A stretch of 64,000 nucleotides of DNA from a gamma proteobacterium symbiont of Stewartia floridana. GTDB taxonomy: Bacteria; Pseudomonadota; Gammaproteobacteria; Chromatiales; Chromatiaceae. This document shows, piece after piece, positions 36,397 through 46,803 of the stretch. Position 1 is the first letter of the stretch. Every line of letters starts with the position of its first letter. The translations under genes and the position numbers were made by a program. The stretch is taken from NCBI GenBank assembly GCA_003676145.1, contig NAUB01000023.1, positions 1-64,000 on the forward strand. The letters run 5' to 3'. The notes beneath the pieces are model-generated. The model ran no database searches. It saw nothing but the letters and a program-made list of their open reading frames with translations, and was not told the origin of the DNA.

Positions 36397-38127
36397 GTGC
36401 TACTCGATGGGATAGTCAATTGGTTCGACCGGCTGCGACTGCAGCTCTCCCGTCATGACGCGCTTTTGATTCTGTCGGTAATGGGGCTGGTATGCGGCTT
36501 TCTTGCCGGTATGGTAATCGTGCTGTTTCGCCTGCTTGTGGAGTCGATCCAGGCATCCATGCTGCCAGGCGGCCAGGTGGAGAATTATGAAGCTCTGCCG
36601 CCGCTGATTCAGTTTGCTCTGCCGGTGGTCGGCGGACTGCTGCTGGGCCTGATGTTCGTGCGCTTCTCCAAAGGACTCCATGTGCTGGGCATCCCACGGG
36701 TCATGGAGCGCCTGATCTACCACCAGGGGCACCTCTCCCTGCGCGGGCTGTTACTGCAGTTCTTCGGTGCCGCCATCGCCATCATTACCGGCCACTCGGT
36801 GGGTAGAGAGGGTCCCCATGTGTTTCTCGGCGCCGCCAGTGGTTCACTGCTCGGCCAATACCTCTCACTGCCCAACAACAGCATTCGCATCCTGGTCGGT
36901 TGCGGCACCGCAGCCGGCATCTCCGCCTCTTTCGATACGCCGCTGGCGGGTGTGATCTTTGCCCTGGAAGTGGTAATGATGGAGTACACCCTGATCAGCT
37001 TCATACCCATCATGCTGGCGGCAGTGAGCGCCAACAGCCTCTCTCTGATGATGTTCGAGGGAGAGCGGGTTTTCGACCTGGAGATCATACAACTCGGCTC
37101 GTTGCATGAACTGGCGTTCATCCTGATGCTGGGACTGGCCGCGGGTACCGTCTCGGCAGCCTATGTTCAACTGATCGAATTCATCTCCGACAAGAGTCAG
37201 AAAATGAGTATCTGGCTGCGCAACCTGAGCGCCGGTGTGCTGGTCGGTCTTTGCGCGCTGGTCGCACCCCAGGTGATGGGCATCGGCTATGACACGGTCA
37301 ATCAGATATTGCTGGGTGAAATCGGCTTGAGCCTGCTGGCACTTCTGGTGGTGGCGAAGCTGATCGCCACCGCAGCAAGTGTCGGGCTGGGTATCCCGGG
37401 GGGCACCATCGGCCCCGCCCTGTTCATTGGCGCTGCACTCGGCGGGCTGTTTGCTCCGCTACCCTCACTGCTACTCGAAGGGCCGGTTTCCGACCCTGGT
37501 GTGTATGCCCTGATCGGTATGGCGGCGCTGATGGGTGCCGCACTGCAGGCCCCGCTCGCTGCTCTGACCACGGTGATCGAGCTGACCCACAACCCGGAAA
37601 TCATCATGCCCGGTATGCTGGCCATTGTGGTGGCCAGCCTGGTCAGCAGCGAGGTGTTCGGTAAATCCTCAATGTTTCACACCCTGCTGGAAGCCACAGG
37701 ACTGAATTACCATACCGATCCGGTGATGCAGTCCCTGCGCCGAACCGGTGCCGCCGAATTCATGAACCGCAGTTTTGTTCAGCTCGATGCCACCCTGAGC
37801 CGGCAGGCGGCGATGATGGCGCTCAACCAGAAACCTGAGTGGGTAGTGATCAATGGCCCAGAGGATGAGCTGGCACTGATGCCCAGCGTCGAACTGTTAC
37901 GCAACCTGGAACTGCAGGATGATGCAGAGATCGATCTTCTGAAGATCCCGGCCACCCGCTATCAGATGTCTCCGATCCGCATGCAGTCGACCCTGCAGGA
38001 GGCGCTGGAAACATTGGACAACAGCAGTGCGGAAGCGCTCTATATCGAGTGGTTCGATGAGGCGCACTATTGGCGTATTCAAGGCATCCTGACCCGTGCC
38101 CAGATCGAATCCGCCTACCGCTTTTGA
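36397..38127 (+). CDS. ClC-family chloride channel or transporter
   Basis: A 576-residue membrane protein. The selectivity-filter motifs are present: GHSVGREGPHVFLG (residues 133-146, with gating Glu138) and GIPGGTIGPALFIG. About ten or more hydrophobic segments fill residues 20-420. The C-terminal ~150 residues are soluble and look like a degenerate CBS pair (for example MNRSFVQLDATLSRQAAMM), so cytoplasmic regulation is possible. The start is a GTG. Whether it is a channel or a proton/chloride exchanger is not decided here. Confidence 0.9.
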   Translation: MLLDGIVNWFDRLRLQLSRHDALLILSVMGLVCGFLAGMVIVLFRLLVESIQASMLPGGQVENYEALPPLIQFALPVVGGLLLGLMFVRFSKGLHVLGIPRVMERLIYHQGHLSLRGLLLQFFGAAIAIITGHSVGREGPHVFLGAASGSLLGQYLSLPNNSIRILVGCGTAAGISASFDTPLAGVIFALEVVMMEYTLISFIPIMLAAVSANSLSLMMFEGERVFDLEIIQLGSLHELAFILMLGLAAGTVSAAYVQLIEFISDKSQKMSIWLRNLSAGVLVGLCALVAPQVMGIGYDTVNQILLGEIGLSLLALLVVAKLIATAASVGLGIPGGTIGPALFIGAALGGLFAPLPSLLLEGPVSDPGVYALIGMAALMGAALQAPLAALTTVIELTHNPEIIMPGMLAIVVASLVSSEVFGKSSMFHTLLEATGLNYHTDPVMQSLRRTGAAEFMNRSFVQLDATLSRQAAMMALNQKPEWVVINGPEDELALMPSVELLRNLELQDDAEIDLLKIPATRYQMSPIRMQSTLQEALETLDNSSAEALYIEWFDEAHYWRIQGILTRAQIESAYRF

Positions 38128-38221
38128 AAACTCATGCAAACGATTTAAAAAAACACCAACATCTTGCGCCGAAAAAGCATAAGATATTACTAATTTTTTA
38201 AACGACGTAGAGAGGGGGCAT

Positions 38222-39136
38222 ATGAACGACACTATCAGTAACCCGGATACTATCCTCGTTGATGAGCAACCCGTCAGACTCGATGAGTTGCTGGCGGAAT
38301 ATCACAAGCTGAAAGCGGACGCCGAAGAGGAACAGAAGCAGGAGAAAAAGGCGGTCAAGCGCTTCAAGCGGGAAGAGGAGCTGAAACCCTACCAGGCCGA
38401 ACTGATCAAGATGCAGCAGTATCTGGAGAAGACCCGCACCCGTATGATCATTCTCTTCGAAGGGCGCGACGCAGCCGGCAAAGGCGGCACCATTCGTCGA
38501 GTCACCCGCTACATGAACGAGAAGCACTACCGGGTGGTTGCCCTGGGCAAGCCCACAGACGAACAGAAGACCCAGTGGTTCTTTCAGAAATATGTCACCC
38601 AATGCCCACGTGGCGGCGAAGTGGTGCTGTTCGACCGCAGTTGGTACAACCGGGCCGTGGTTGAACCGATCTTCGGATTTTGCAGTGATGAAGAGTATGA
38701 GAATTTCATGATCGGCTGCCCCGGTTTTGAAAAGGATCTGGTTCGTCAGGGCACGATTCTGGTGAAACTCTACTTCTCGGTCACCAAAGAGGAGCAGGCG
38801 AGACGATTCGAACGACGCAAAAACGATCCGTTGCGGCAATGGAAACTGTCGGAGATCGACGTCCAGGCCCAGGACAGATGGGACGATTTCACCCAACAGA
38901 AGTATGAGATGTTGAAACGCACCAACACCACTCATGCACCCTGGACGACCATCCGCTCAAACGACAAACACAAGGCACGTCTCAACGCCATGCGTGTGAT
39001 ACTCAATTCAGTGCCGTACGAGCGCCTGAACCCGGATCTTGATTTTGTTCCGGATCCAACCGTGGTGGTCTCCGGTTCCAGAGATCTGGAACTGATGGAG
39101 GCTCAACTTCTGCAGCAGGGCAAATTTGTCGGCTGA
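38222..39136 (+). CDS. ppk2: Polyphosphate kinase 2
   Basis: A 304-residue PPK2-family kinase that uses polyphosphate to phosphorylate nucleoside di- or monophosphates. Walker A FEGRDAAGKGG (about 79-89), Walker B VVLFDRSWYNRAVVEP and the lid region QARRFERRKNDPLRQWK are intact. A charged coiled N-terminal extension of about 70 residues precedes the core. A GAGAGGGGG site precedes the ATG. It lies ten kilobases from the pst operon, and no Pho box was seen upstream. Confidence 0.94.
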   Translation: MNDTISNPDTILVDEQPVRLDELLAEYHKLKADAEEEQKQEKKAVKRFKREEELKPYQAELIKMQQYLEKTRTRMIILFEGRDAAGKGGTIRRVTRYMNEKHYRVVALGKPTDEQKTQWFFQKYVTQCPRGGEVVLFDRSWYNRAVVEPIFGFCSDEEYENFMIGCPGFEKDLVRQGTILVKLYFSVTKEEQARRFERRKNDPLRQWKLSEIDVQAQDRWDDFTQQKYEMLKRTNTTHAPWTTIRSNDKHKARLNAMRVILNSVPYERLNPDLDFVPDPTVVVSGSRDLELMEAQLLQQGKFVG

Positions 39137-39143
39137 TCACTCG

Positions 39144-39169
39144 CAACGCCGGGTCAGGGCCCGGCGTTG
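39144..39169 (+). terminator. Terminator after ppk2
   Basis: An 11-base GC-rich stem, caacgccgggt/gcccggcgttg, begins seven bases after the ppk2 stop. The following T-tract is weak. Confidence 0.6.
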
Positions 39170-39287
39170 TATTTGCGAGATTTTCTGAGGCTACCGAGTT
39201 CCACTTCGACGGGGATTCTCCCCCACTGGATCACAGGCTAAATTTGTCCTATCTCTTGGCCAGCCAACAGGAACCCTATCGACTCCG

Positions 39288-39929
39288 ATGAACCAAAGCA
39301 CCGACCTGATCCTGCTGGCTCTGCTGTGGCTTGGTTACTTTCTGATTCACTCCAGCCTGGCCTCTCTGACCGTCAAGCAGTGGCTCGCCAGCCGCTTTCC
39401 CCGCTTGACCCCCTGGTATCGAATTCTCTTCAATCTACTGGCAACCCTTCTGTTGATCCCGCCACTGATCATGGCCTGGACACTACGCAGCGACCCGCTT
39501 TGGGTGTGGCAGGGAGTCTGGTCCCTGCTGGCTTACGCTTTGATGCTGCTGGCCTGCCTGGGGTTTGTCTGGTCTCTGCGGTTTTATGATGGACAGGAGT
39601 TCCTGGGATTCAGCCAACTGGCCCGGCGCCAGCAGCAGACGGCCGATCAGGAAAAACTGCACATATCACCCATGCATCGATACGTGCGCCACCCCTGGTA
39701 TAGTCTCGGGTTACTGCTTGTCTGGACTCAGGATATGGATCCGGCCCGCCTGGTCTCAGCAATCTCGATTACCCTCTATCTGTGGCTGGGCTCCAGACTG
39801 GAGGAGCAAAAGCTGGTCACTTTTCATGGCACGATCTACCAGGAGTACCGGCGGAGAGTACCGGGGTTGATACCCAGACCCTGGCGATATCTTTCCGAAT
39901 CAGAGGTCCGTGAGCTGCAGAAACGATAG
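39288..39929 (+). CDS. ICMT/NnrU-like membrane methyltransferase family protein
   Basis: A 213-residue integral membrane protein with about five spans. The C-terminal region HRYVRHPWYSLGLLL... and RLEEQKLVTFHGTIYQEYRR follows the isoprenylcysteine methyltransferase (PEMT/ICMT) pattern, in which RHP and the EE pair bind S-adenosylmethionine. Its substrate is unknown; the Nnr-like N-terminal half is not conclusive. Convergent with the next gene. Confidence 0.8.
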   Translation: MNQSTDLILLALLWLGYFLIHSSLASLTVKQWLASRFPRLTPWYRILFNLLATLLLIPPLIMAWTLRSDPLWVWQGVWSLLAYALMLLACLGFVWSLRFYDGQEFLGFSQLARRQQQTADQEKLHISPMHRYVRHPWYSLGLLLVWTQDMDPARLVSAISITLYLWLGSRLEEQKLVTFHGTIYQEYRRRVPGLIPRPWRYLSESEVRELQKR

Positions 39930-39968
39930 CCGCCGGTTCCTCTCCCCTGGTTACTGTCAGCTAAAAAG

Positions 39969-39988
39969 AAGGGGGCGCAAGCCCCCTT
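39969..39988. terminator. Bidirectional terminator between convergent genes
   Basis: An eight-base stem aagggggc/gccccctt with a four-base loop, flanked by A-rich and T-rich bases. It serves the ICMT-like gene and the His/Met-rich gene. Confidence 0.75.
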
Positions 39989-40013
39989 TCCAGTTTGACT
40001 GAAGTTTGAGATA

Positions 40014-40916
40014 TCAGTAGCTGGGATCCCAGAAGTTCCCCTGCCCGTAAGGTGCCGGACCATAGCCATATCCGGGATACCGGGGTGCTGGAGCAGGCAT
40101 CCCCGCAGGATTGCCATAGCCCCCCTGACAGCCGTGACCACAGGCACTACCCTGTCCTGGCCCCATACCGTGACCTCGGCCCATACCATGGCCCATATGT
40201 CTTTTATGCATCGCGTGGCAAGCAGCGCGTTCTTCATCGGTCATCCCTTCAATCACCGCCTGATGTTTTGCCCACTCCTCTTCCATGGCCTTTTTACGCG
40301 CTACCCATGGTGGCATTTCAGGCATTTCGATACCCTGCTGCTGCGCCTGTTCACGCATCTTCTGATAGCGCTCCTGGCGATAGGCGTCACGCTCTTCTGG
40401 CGTCATGTTCATCATCTTCTCATGGTGCTGACGACGCTCATCCATGGATGGCCTGTTGGCTTCCATCTGCGACATATGCCAGGGTGGATTGGCCGGCAGC
40501 ATAACACCAGCCTCTTCCGCACGACTGCGCAACTCCTGATAGCGGCTCTCCCGCTCCTGCCAGCGCTGAGCATAGGCACTCTCTTGTGCAGTCTCAGCCT
40601 CAGCAACCGGCTCAGATGGGGTAGCGGCTTCAGCTGCCTGATCCCCACCAGCCGCTTCACTCTGCGCGGTCTCGGCCGCCATGCTTTCACTCTGATCCAC
40701 TGCCGGCTCAGTCTCCGCTGCAACCTCAGCCGCCAGCGCTTCAGCTGACACAATCGGAGCCAGCTCGGCGGGAGCAGCTCGCACCACCTCAGCCGTCTCC
40801 CCGGCCTCACTCTGGGCCATACCACCACCCTCACCGGCAGCTTCTTCTGCATTGATTACGGCACTGAAGGGCAGCAGAGAAGCCACCATCAGGGTCAAGA
40901 GTTTTTTCTTATACAT
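40014..40916 (-). CDS. Secreted His/Met/Cys-rich protein of unknown function
   Basis: A 300-residue protein. A signal peptide (residues 1-23, ending VINAEE) is followed by a long Ala/Glu-rich low-complexity stretch (about 24-115), helical segments with a repeated ...MTPEERDAYRQERYQKMREQA pattern (read in parts) that resembles CpxP/Spy-type LTxxQ helices, and a tail very rich in Met, His, Cys and Gly (HAMHKRHMGHGMGRGHGMG). It ends Pro/Gly/Tyr-rich (APRYPGYGYGPAPYGQGNFW). The tail suggests metal binding. The Gly/Tyr-rich end loosely recalls sulfur-globule or envelope proteins, but no family is assigned. Confidence 0.75.
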   Translation of the reverse strand: MYKKKLLTLMVASLLPFSAVINAEEAAGEGGGMAQSEAGETAEVVRAAPAELAPIVSAEALAAEVAAETEPAVDQSESMAAETAQSEAAGGDQAAEAATPSEPVAEAETAQESAYAQRWQERESRYQELRSRAEEAGVMLPANPPWHMSQMEANRPSMDERRQHHEKMMNMTPEERDAYRQERYQKMREQAQQQGIEMPEMPPWVARKKAMEEEWAKHQAVIEGMTDEERAACHAMHKRHMGHGMGRGHGMGPGQGSACGHGCQGGYGNPAGMPAPAPRYPGYGYGPAPYGQGNFWDPSY

Positions 40917-41047
40917 GCTCAGATCTCCTTCGATGATCCAGATTGGGATAAGGGGATTAAACCAACAACCGAACAGCCGCTGACCAGCCTACTCCCCCAG
41001 GCTGATCCACTTCCAATCAGGGTATCTATCCAGTTGTCAGATTTAAG

Positions 41048-41683
41048 TCAGTTTACCGAGGCTTCAGGCGCCTCTTGTTTTACAGTTTTCTTATTCTGAG
41101 ATTTGAGTGTAGCAACCTTTTCGGCAAGTTCAGCCAGCAACCCGTCCATTCCCTTGGTTTTCACCAGGTTTCTGAATGATGTGCGGTAGTTACTGACCAG
41201 ACTCACTCCATCCACTGCCACATCGTAAGCATACCAGTCATCATTGCGGAAACGTAACTTGTAACTGACCGGCAGCTCTTTATTCGAGGCCACGATATAG
41301 GTCTGCACATTCGCCAACTTGCCCTTCAGACGCTCACGCCCCATACGCACTTTCTGGTTGGTATAGCTGTCCATCGCAGAATAGTAGGTCTGTTCGAGCA
41401 ATTCACGAAACAAGATAATGAACTGTTCCCGCTGCGCGGCCGTGGCTTTGCGCCAGTTGGCCGCCAATATCACCTGGGACATCGACTCATAGTCGAAGCG
41501 CGAGCGGACGATGGTTTTGACCATGCTGCGACGCTCCGACTTCTCCAGACTCTCGTCCTTAAGGATCTCGAGAACCTTATCCACCGTCTCTTTGACCCGC
41601 TCTGATGGCGTTACCTTGGCTGCCGCGGGCAGACTGGCGGTAAAAGTGAGCGTCAGTAGTAAAATTGAAAACAATCTCATCAT
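41048..41683 (-). CDS. mlaC: MlaC-type periplasmic phospholipid carrier
   Basis: A 211-residue secreted protein with a signal peptide (MMRLFSILLLTLTFTASLPA) and the MlaC/Ttg2D fold: RVKETVDKVLEILKDESL, FDYESMSQVILAANWRKAT, AQREQFIILFRELLEQTYYS and NDDWYAYDVAVDGVSLVSNY. MlaC ferries phospholipids between the outer-membrane MlaA complex and the MlaFEDB ABC transporter. Here it stands alone, without mlaFEDB around it. Confidence 0.9.
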   Translation of the reverse strand: MMRLFSILLLTLTFTASLPAAAKVTPSERVKETVDKVLEILKDESLEKSERRSMVKTIVRSRFDYESMSQVILAANWRKATAAQREQFIILFRELLEQTYYSAMDSYTNQKVRMGRERLKGKLANVQTYIVASNKELPVSYKLRFRNDDWYAYDVAVDGVSLVSNYRTSFRNLVKTKGMDGLLAELAEKVATLKSQNKKTVKQEAPEASVN

Positions 41684-41803
41684 CGATCTTATCCCTTATT
41701 ATACGGCTGGTTGTTGAGACAACGGAATTGACGAAAGGTGCTCGGGCGTTGCGGCCGGGAATGTGGTGCAAATCCCGGCTGGAGGCTGCAAAACAGTCCC
41801 CGC

Positions 41804-41836
41804 AGCGCGCATTGGATTCGTCTTTACAGACCCTAG
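41804..41836. repeat. Dispersed repeat, family 2, partial
   Basis: gcattggattcgtctttacagaccctag corresponds to the gattggattagtcttaacaggccc end of the copy at 15731-15828, with several changes. It lies between mlaC and the sensor gene, overlapping its stop region. Confidence 0.4.
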
Positions 41837-41838
41837 CC

Positions 41839-43299
41839 CTACTCCCCTGTCTCCTCATCAGAAATCGGCACGCTGCTTGGCACAATTGACAAATGTTGAC
41901 GTTTTGAGCTGCCGGTATAGTGATCGATCCGCCAACAGATGGAGACGCGCCTGGCATCGTCGCTGTCTTCCGCTCCAACGATATGGCTGTACTGCAGCAG
42001 CACCATTTCCGTCTCATCCGGAAGTATCAGCCGGTAACTGATTTTGCTCGGCTCGATGCCGTTCTCAACAAATAGAGGTGATACCAGCTCCCGGTCCTGC
42101 GGGTGCACAAGCTCCAGAAAGGCCTCGGAGGTCGGAGTAAAATCCCCCTCTTCCATCCCCACAAGGGCGAACATATCCTCCTCCCACAGGCACTCGCCCG
42201 TGTTCGGATCCCAGGTCCAGGTTGCACAGGGCAGCACACGATTGGTGAAATCGACCTGACGGCGCAGACTCTTGGTTCTGTTTCTGTAGCGCTTGGTCTT
42301 GTGCTTGAGCTCCATCAGCTTGTGCTTCAGCAGCTCCTCACGTTTACGCAGCCGTTTGATGGAGCGCCGGGTTTTTGTGCGGTGGTGTTCCAGGCCACGC
42401 TTTGAACGCTTGCTGACGACCCAGATCAGTATCAGACTCCAACTGATCAATAACAGACCCCACAGCAGATAGACAAAAAAGTTGGATTGACTGGGTAGCG
42501 TATGTTCAAGCTCAGGCCAGTTGTTCCAGATCTCATGCAACTCATCCAGGCTGAGACGATCGATCGCCTTTTGCAGCAGGCTGTGCAATGCCGGAGAGCC
42601 GGCATGGGTGGCCAGCGCCACATCCATGGTCAGATCGAGTTGCTGGGTGGCACTCAACCCTGTGAAGCGCCCCTGGGCGCGAAGATATTCAACACTGGCT
42701 GTATCACCGAGATAGACCGGTGTCCGTCCATCCGTGACCGATTGCAAAGCGCTCTCAAGGGTTGCAAAAGGGCGTGGCTTGATGTCAGGAAGGTAGTGGG
42801 GCAGCAGCTCTTCCCAGATCGTCCCCCTCATCACGGCGACTTCCTTCCCTTGCAGACCGGCAATCTGCTTTGCGGAGAGCTTCTGCTTTGCATAGAGGGC
42901 GGTGGGCAGGGTGATATAGGGGCGGGAAAAGTGCAAATCGGCGGGGCTTGCGGCAGAGTGAACCATCGCCCCGATCAGATCGACCTCACCACTGCGAAGC
43001 CCCTCCACCAGAGCATCGGCCGAGGTGTATGTGACCAGGTCGAGATTGAGGCCGAGCTTGGCTGCCAAAGCACGCAGATAGTCGGCCGCCAGACCCATCG
43101 TCTGTCCAGCCTCGAAATAGAGGATCGGCGCGCTGATCTCAACCACACCAACCCTGAGATTCTGTCGATCATCCAGCCACGCTTTCTCTGCCAGACTGTA
43201 TCGAGAAACCTGAGCGACTGCCTGCCCGACCAGAAACAGTCCCAGCAGACCGATGCCCAATTTAACCAATAACGTCCTTGAACTCACCGCTTGACTCAC
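41839..43299 (-). CDS. Membrane sensor: periplasmic binding domain, coiled coil, PAS-like domain, no output
   Basis: About 486 residues from a GTG at 43299. A signal-like N-terminus leads to an extracytoplasmic SBP_bac_3 domain (LRVGVVEISAPILYFEAG through LDELHEIWNNWPELEHT, about 45-265). One membrane span (VYLLWGLLLISWSLILIWVV) and a very basic coiled coil follow, then a PAS-like fold (ATWTWDPNTGECLWEEDMF to about residue 460). This resembles the sensing half of BvgS-like hybrid kinases, but no kinase, GGDEF, EAL or DNA-binding domain follows. The 5' boundary is uncertain because the frame stays open upstream to 43803. Confidence 0.7.
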   Translation of the reverse strand: MSQAVSSRTLLVKLGIGLLGLFLVGQAVAQVSRYSLAEKAWLDDRQNLRVGVVEISAPILYFEAGQTMGLAADYLRALAAKLGLNLDLVTYTSADALVEGLRSGEVDLIGAMVHSAASPADLHFSRPYITLPTALYAKQKLSAKQIAGLQGKEVAVMRGTIWEELLPHYLPDIKPRPFATLESALQSVTDGRTPVYLGDTASVEYLRAQGRFTGLSATQQLDLTMDVALATHAGSPALHSLLQKAIDRLSLDELHEIWNNWPELEHTLPSQSNFFVYLLWGLLLISWSLILIWVVSKRSKRGLEHHRTKTRRSIKRLRKREELLKHKLMELKHKTKRYRNRTKSLRRQVDFTNRVLPCATWTWDPNTGECLWEEDMFALVGMEEGDFTPTSEAFLELVHPQDRELVSPLFVENGIEPSKISYRLILPDETEMVLLQYSHIVGAEDSDDARRVSICWRIDHYTGSSKRQHLSIVPSSVPISDEETGE

Positions 43300-43560
43300 C
43301 CCATTACCGCGACTTTGACAGACTATTCCATGAACCGAGTCATCTGCCAAGATCGATTTGCGGAATTTTTGCACTGATGCCCGTCGCGCCCCGGCCTGAT
43401 GATGCTGGAGTTCCGCCTGACACCCACAGCGCATACGGCGGAAACCGGCAGTATACCAACCCTTCAAACGCCCTCTGCCAACTGGATAGGATCGCTTTCT
43501 AAGCCAGTCGATACTACGTACAATGGGCTTTCGCCAACAGCTGACGCAAAAGCAATTGCA

Positions 43561-44127
43561 GTGGAACAGTTCATACATCCCTGGCATCTTCGCCTGGCCC
43601 GCGATGTGATTCATGCGGGCGGGCTGATCGCCTATCCAACCGAGGCCGTATTTGGGCTGGGCTGCCACCCCCAGGATGGGGATGCGGTAGCCAGACTGTT
43701 GAAGCTGAAACGACGCCCACAGGAAAAAGGACTGATTCTGATCGCCGACACACCGCAAGCACTTGCGCCCTATCTGGGAGAGATCCCTGAACAGGCCTGG
43801 CAACGGGTTGTTGAAAGCTGGCCTGGGCCGAACACCTGGGTGGTACCCGCCTCAGACAGCACCCCACTCTGGCTGACCGGCAGGTACGATTCGATCGCCG
43901 TACGAGTTACCGACCATCCACTCGCCGCGGCACTCTGCAGGGTTGCCGGTACGCCACTGGTCTCCACCAGTGCCAATCTCAGCCAGCACCCTCCGGCGGT
44001 GAATCCTCTGCAGGTCCATCTGCGTTGCAGCCCCGGTGTTGACCTGGTGGTTCACGGCAGGACAGGGGGGTTATCACGGCCCACGGTCATCAGAGATGCC
44101 CTGAAAGAGACCCTGATTCGAAGTTGA
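43561..44127 (+). CDS. tsaC: L-threonylcarbamoyladenylate synthase (TsaC/YrdC)
   Basis: A 188-residue enzyme that makes threonylcarbamoyl-AMP for the t6A modification of tRNAs reading ANN codons. The YrdC fold is clear: GGLIAYPTEAVFGLGCHPQD, the KRRPQEKGLILI loop and PLVSTSANLSQHPP. The length fits the short TsaC form rather than Sua5. The GTG at 43561 was chosen because the in-frame upstream extension is not family-like; the ribosome site is weak. Confidence 0.92.
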   Translation: MEQFIHPWHLRLARDVIHAGGLIAYPTEAVFGLGCHPQDGDAVARLLKLKRRPQEKGLILIADTPQALAPYLGEIPEQAWQRVVESWPGPNTWVVPASDSTPLWLTGRYDSIAVRVTDHPLAAALCRVAGTPLVSTSANLSQHPPAVNPLQVHLRCSPGVDLVVHGRTGGLSRPTVIRDALKETLIRS

Positions 44128-44151
44128 GAGACTGCTCACTGGAGCATGAAA

Positions 44152-44180
44152 AAAAACCCACCCGGGGGATGGGTGGGTTT
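44152..44180 (+). terminator. Terminator after tsaC
   Basis: The stem aaacccaccc/gggtgggttt with a seven-base loop lies 24 bases after the tsaC stop, with an A-run before and ttta after. The next 230 bases up to the thioredoxin gene hold nothing recognised. Confidence 0.75.
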
Positions 44181-44416
44181 AAAGCGCTTATGTTTCAGCG
44201 CCGGAGGAGGATCGAAACCATCAAAACTTACCCATAATGACGGCTGCACCGGCAAAATCTTTAACCATCTCCGGAAGTTAATTACCTAAATTCGACCCGA
44301 ATGGCTAACTATCTGTATTTTCAGTGATTATTTTTGGGTATTTTACAGAATCCGGCTAGCGCAAGACGCGGCCAGAACAATCAAACAACGCTCAGGAGCG
44401 GCAGATGTAGAAACGC

Positions 44417-44776
44417 CTAAAAATCCCCCAGATGCTCGACGATCCACTGCCTGATCCAGTGGCTGGCCCGGGAGCCGTGAAAACGCCCTCTCTCCTCCCC
44501 ATCGATGAACAGAATGACGGTTGGAAACCCCCGCAGTCGATAGCGCCCGGCAAGCCGCATGTTGTCATCCACTTCAACTTTTGCCAGCTCTATGCGTCCC
44601 TCATATTCGCCGACCACGCGCTCCAGGGCTGGCGCCAGGGTGATACAGGGAGCACACCATTCAGCCCAGAAATCGACCAATACCGGCCCCTGATGGGATC
44701 GTTGAATCACCTGCTGACTGAAGCCCGCCTCATCGACATTGTAGATATAGGGAGGATTCTGCTTCTTTTTACTCAT
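44417..44776 (-). CDS. Thioredoxin domain protein
   Basis: A 119-residue cytoplasmic thioredoxin-fold protein with an intact redox motif, WCAPC (FWAEWCAPCITLAPALE), the cis-proline loop GFPTVILFIDG and the usual C-terminal helix. About 20 N-terminal residues (MSKKKQNPPYIYNVDEAGF) precede the fold. It resembles the thioredoxin part of CnoX/YbbN but lacks the TPR repeats. It is divergent from hemB. Confidence 0.9.
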   Translation of the reverse strand: MSKKKQNPPYIYNVDEAGFSQQVIQRSHQGPVLVDFWAEWCAPCITLAPALERVVGEYEGRIELAKVEVDDNMRLAGRYRLRGFPTVILFIDGEERGRFHGSRASHWIRQWIVEHLGDF

Positions 44777-44846
44777 GAATACAGCCTGGAGTCTTGCAAT
44801 TTTAAGGTTTTCGGATCACTACGACGGAAGATTTTCCAGTCGATAG

Positions 44847-45920
<1,074 letters not shown>

Positions 45921-45969
45921 AAAACTGACACGTAACCATTGAAAACGACACGCAGAACAGAAGCACCCT

Positions 45970-46782
45970 ATGGATAAGTACGCAGTCATCGGCAACCCGA
46001 TCGCACACAGCAAGTCCCCGGAGATCCATACCGCTTTCGCCAATCAGACCGGTGAAGCCCTGACTTACGAGCGCATTCTCGGGGATAAGCAGAATTTTGC
46101 TGCTGATGTACGTCGCTTCATGGCTGAGGGGGGACAGGGGCTGAATGTCACCGTGCCGTTTAAAGAGGAGGCCTGGCGGCTGGCCGACGAGCTGAGTGAC
46201 AGGGCCCATACCGCGGGTGCGGTGAATACGCTGATCCGCCTCGACAACAACCTGCTACGGGGAGATAACACCGACGGAGTGGGCCTGGTTCGCGACCTGA
46301 CGGTCAATCAGGGATTCCGCATGGCGGACAAACGGATCCTGATGCTGGGTGCGGGTGGCGCGGTGCGTGGCGTGATGCGCCCACTGCTTGAACAGAAACC
46401 GAAGCGCATCATCATCGCCAACCGTACCGCCAGCAAGGCATACGCCTTAGCCAGTGTGCTTACCAGCTACGGTCAGGTGGCTGGCTGTGGACTGGAAGAG
46501 CTGCAAGGCATGCAGTTCGATCTGATCATCAACGGCACCGCTGCCGGGCTCGATGGCGAAGTACCCAGTATCCCCGATGATGTGCTGGCCAAGGGGGGCT
46601 GGTGCTACGATATGCTGTACAGCAACCAGGCTACCCCTTTCCAGATCTGGGCAAGGGCCCATCATGCCGCCCGTTCACTCGACGGGCTCGGCATGCTGGT
46701 GGAGCAGGCCGCGGAATCCTTCCGACTCTGGCGCAGCATCCTGCCGGAAACCCCCCCGGTGATTGCCCAGCTGCGGGATTAA
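45970..46782 (+). CDS. aroE: Shikimate 5-dehydrogenase
   Basis: A 270-residue NADP-dependent enzyme of the aromatic amino-acid pathway. NPIAHSKSPEIH and NVTVPFKEEAW bind shikimate, LGAGGAVRGVM is the nucleotide loop and NRTASKAYAL the NADP-phosphate-binding basic motif. It follows hemB on the same strand, and a family-1 repeat lies directly after its stop. Confidence 0.96.
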   Translation: MDKYAVIGNPIAHSKSPEIHTAFANQTGEALTYERILGDKQNFAADVRRFMAEGGQGLNVTVPFKEEAWRLADELSDRAHTAGAVNTLIRLDNNLLRGDNTDGVGLVRDLTVNQGFRMADKRILMLGAGGAVRGVMRPLLEQKPKRIIIANRTASKAYALASVLTSYGQVAGCGLEELQGMQFDLIINGTAAGLDGEVPSIPDDVLAKGGWCYDMLYSNQATPFQIWARAHHAARSLDGLGMLVEQAAESFRLWRSILPETPPVIAQLRD

Positions 46783-46803
46783 AACGGGCTGTAAAGGATT
46801 ACA

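Noticed and set aside
44226..44275. Short open frames (about 15 codons) between the tsaC terminator and the thioredoxin gene
   Set aside because: Too short, one in each direction, with no supporting context.
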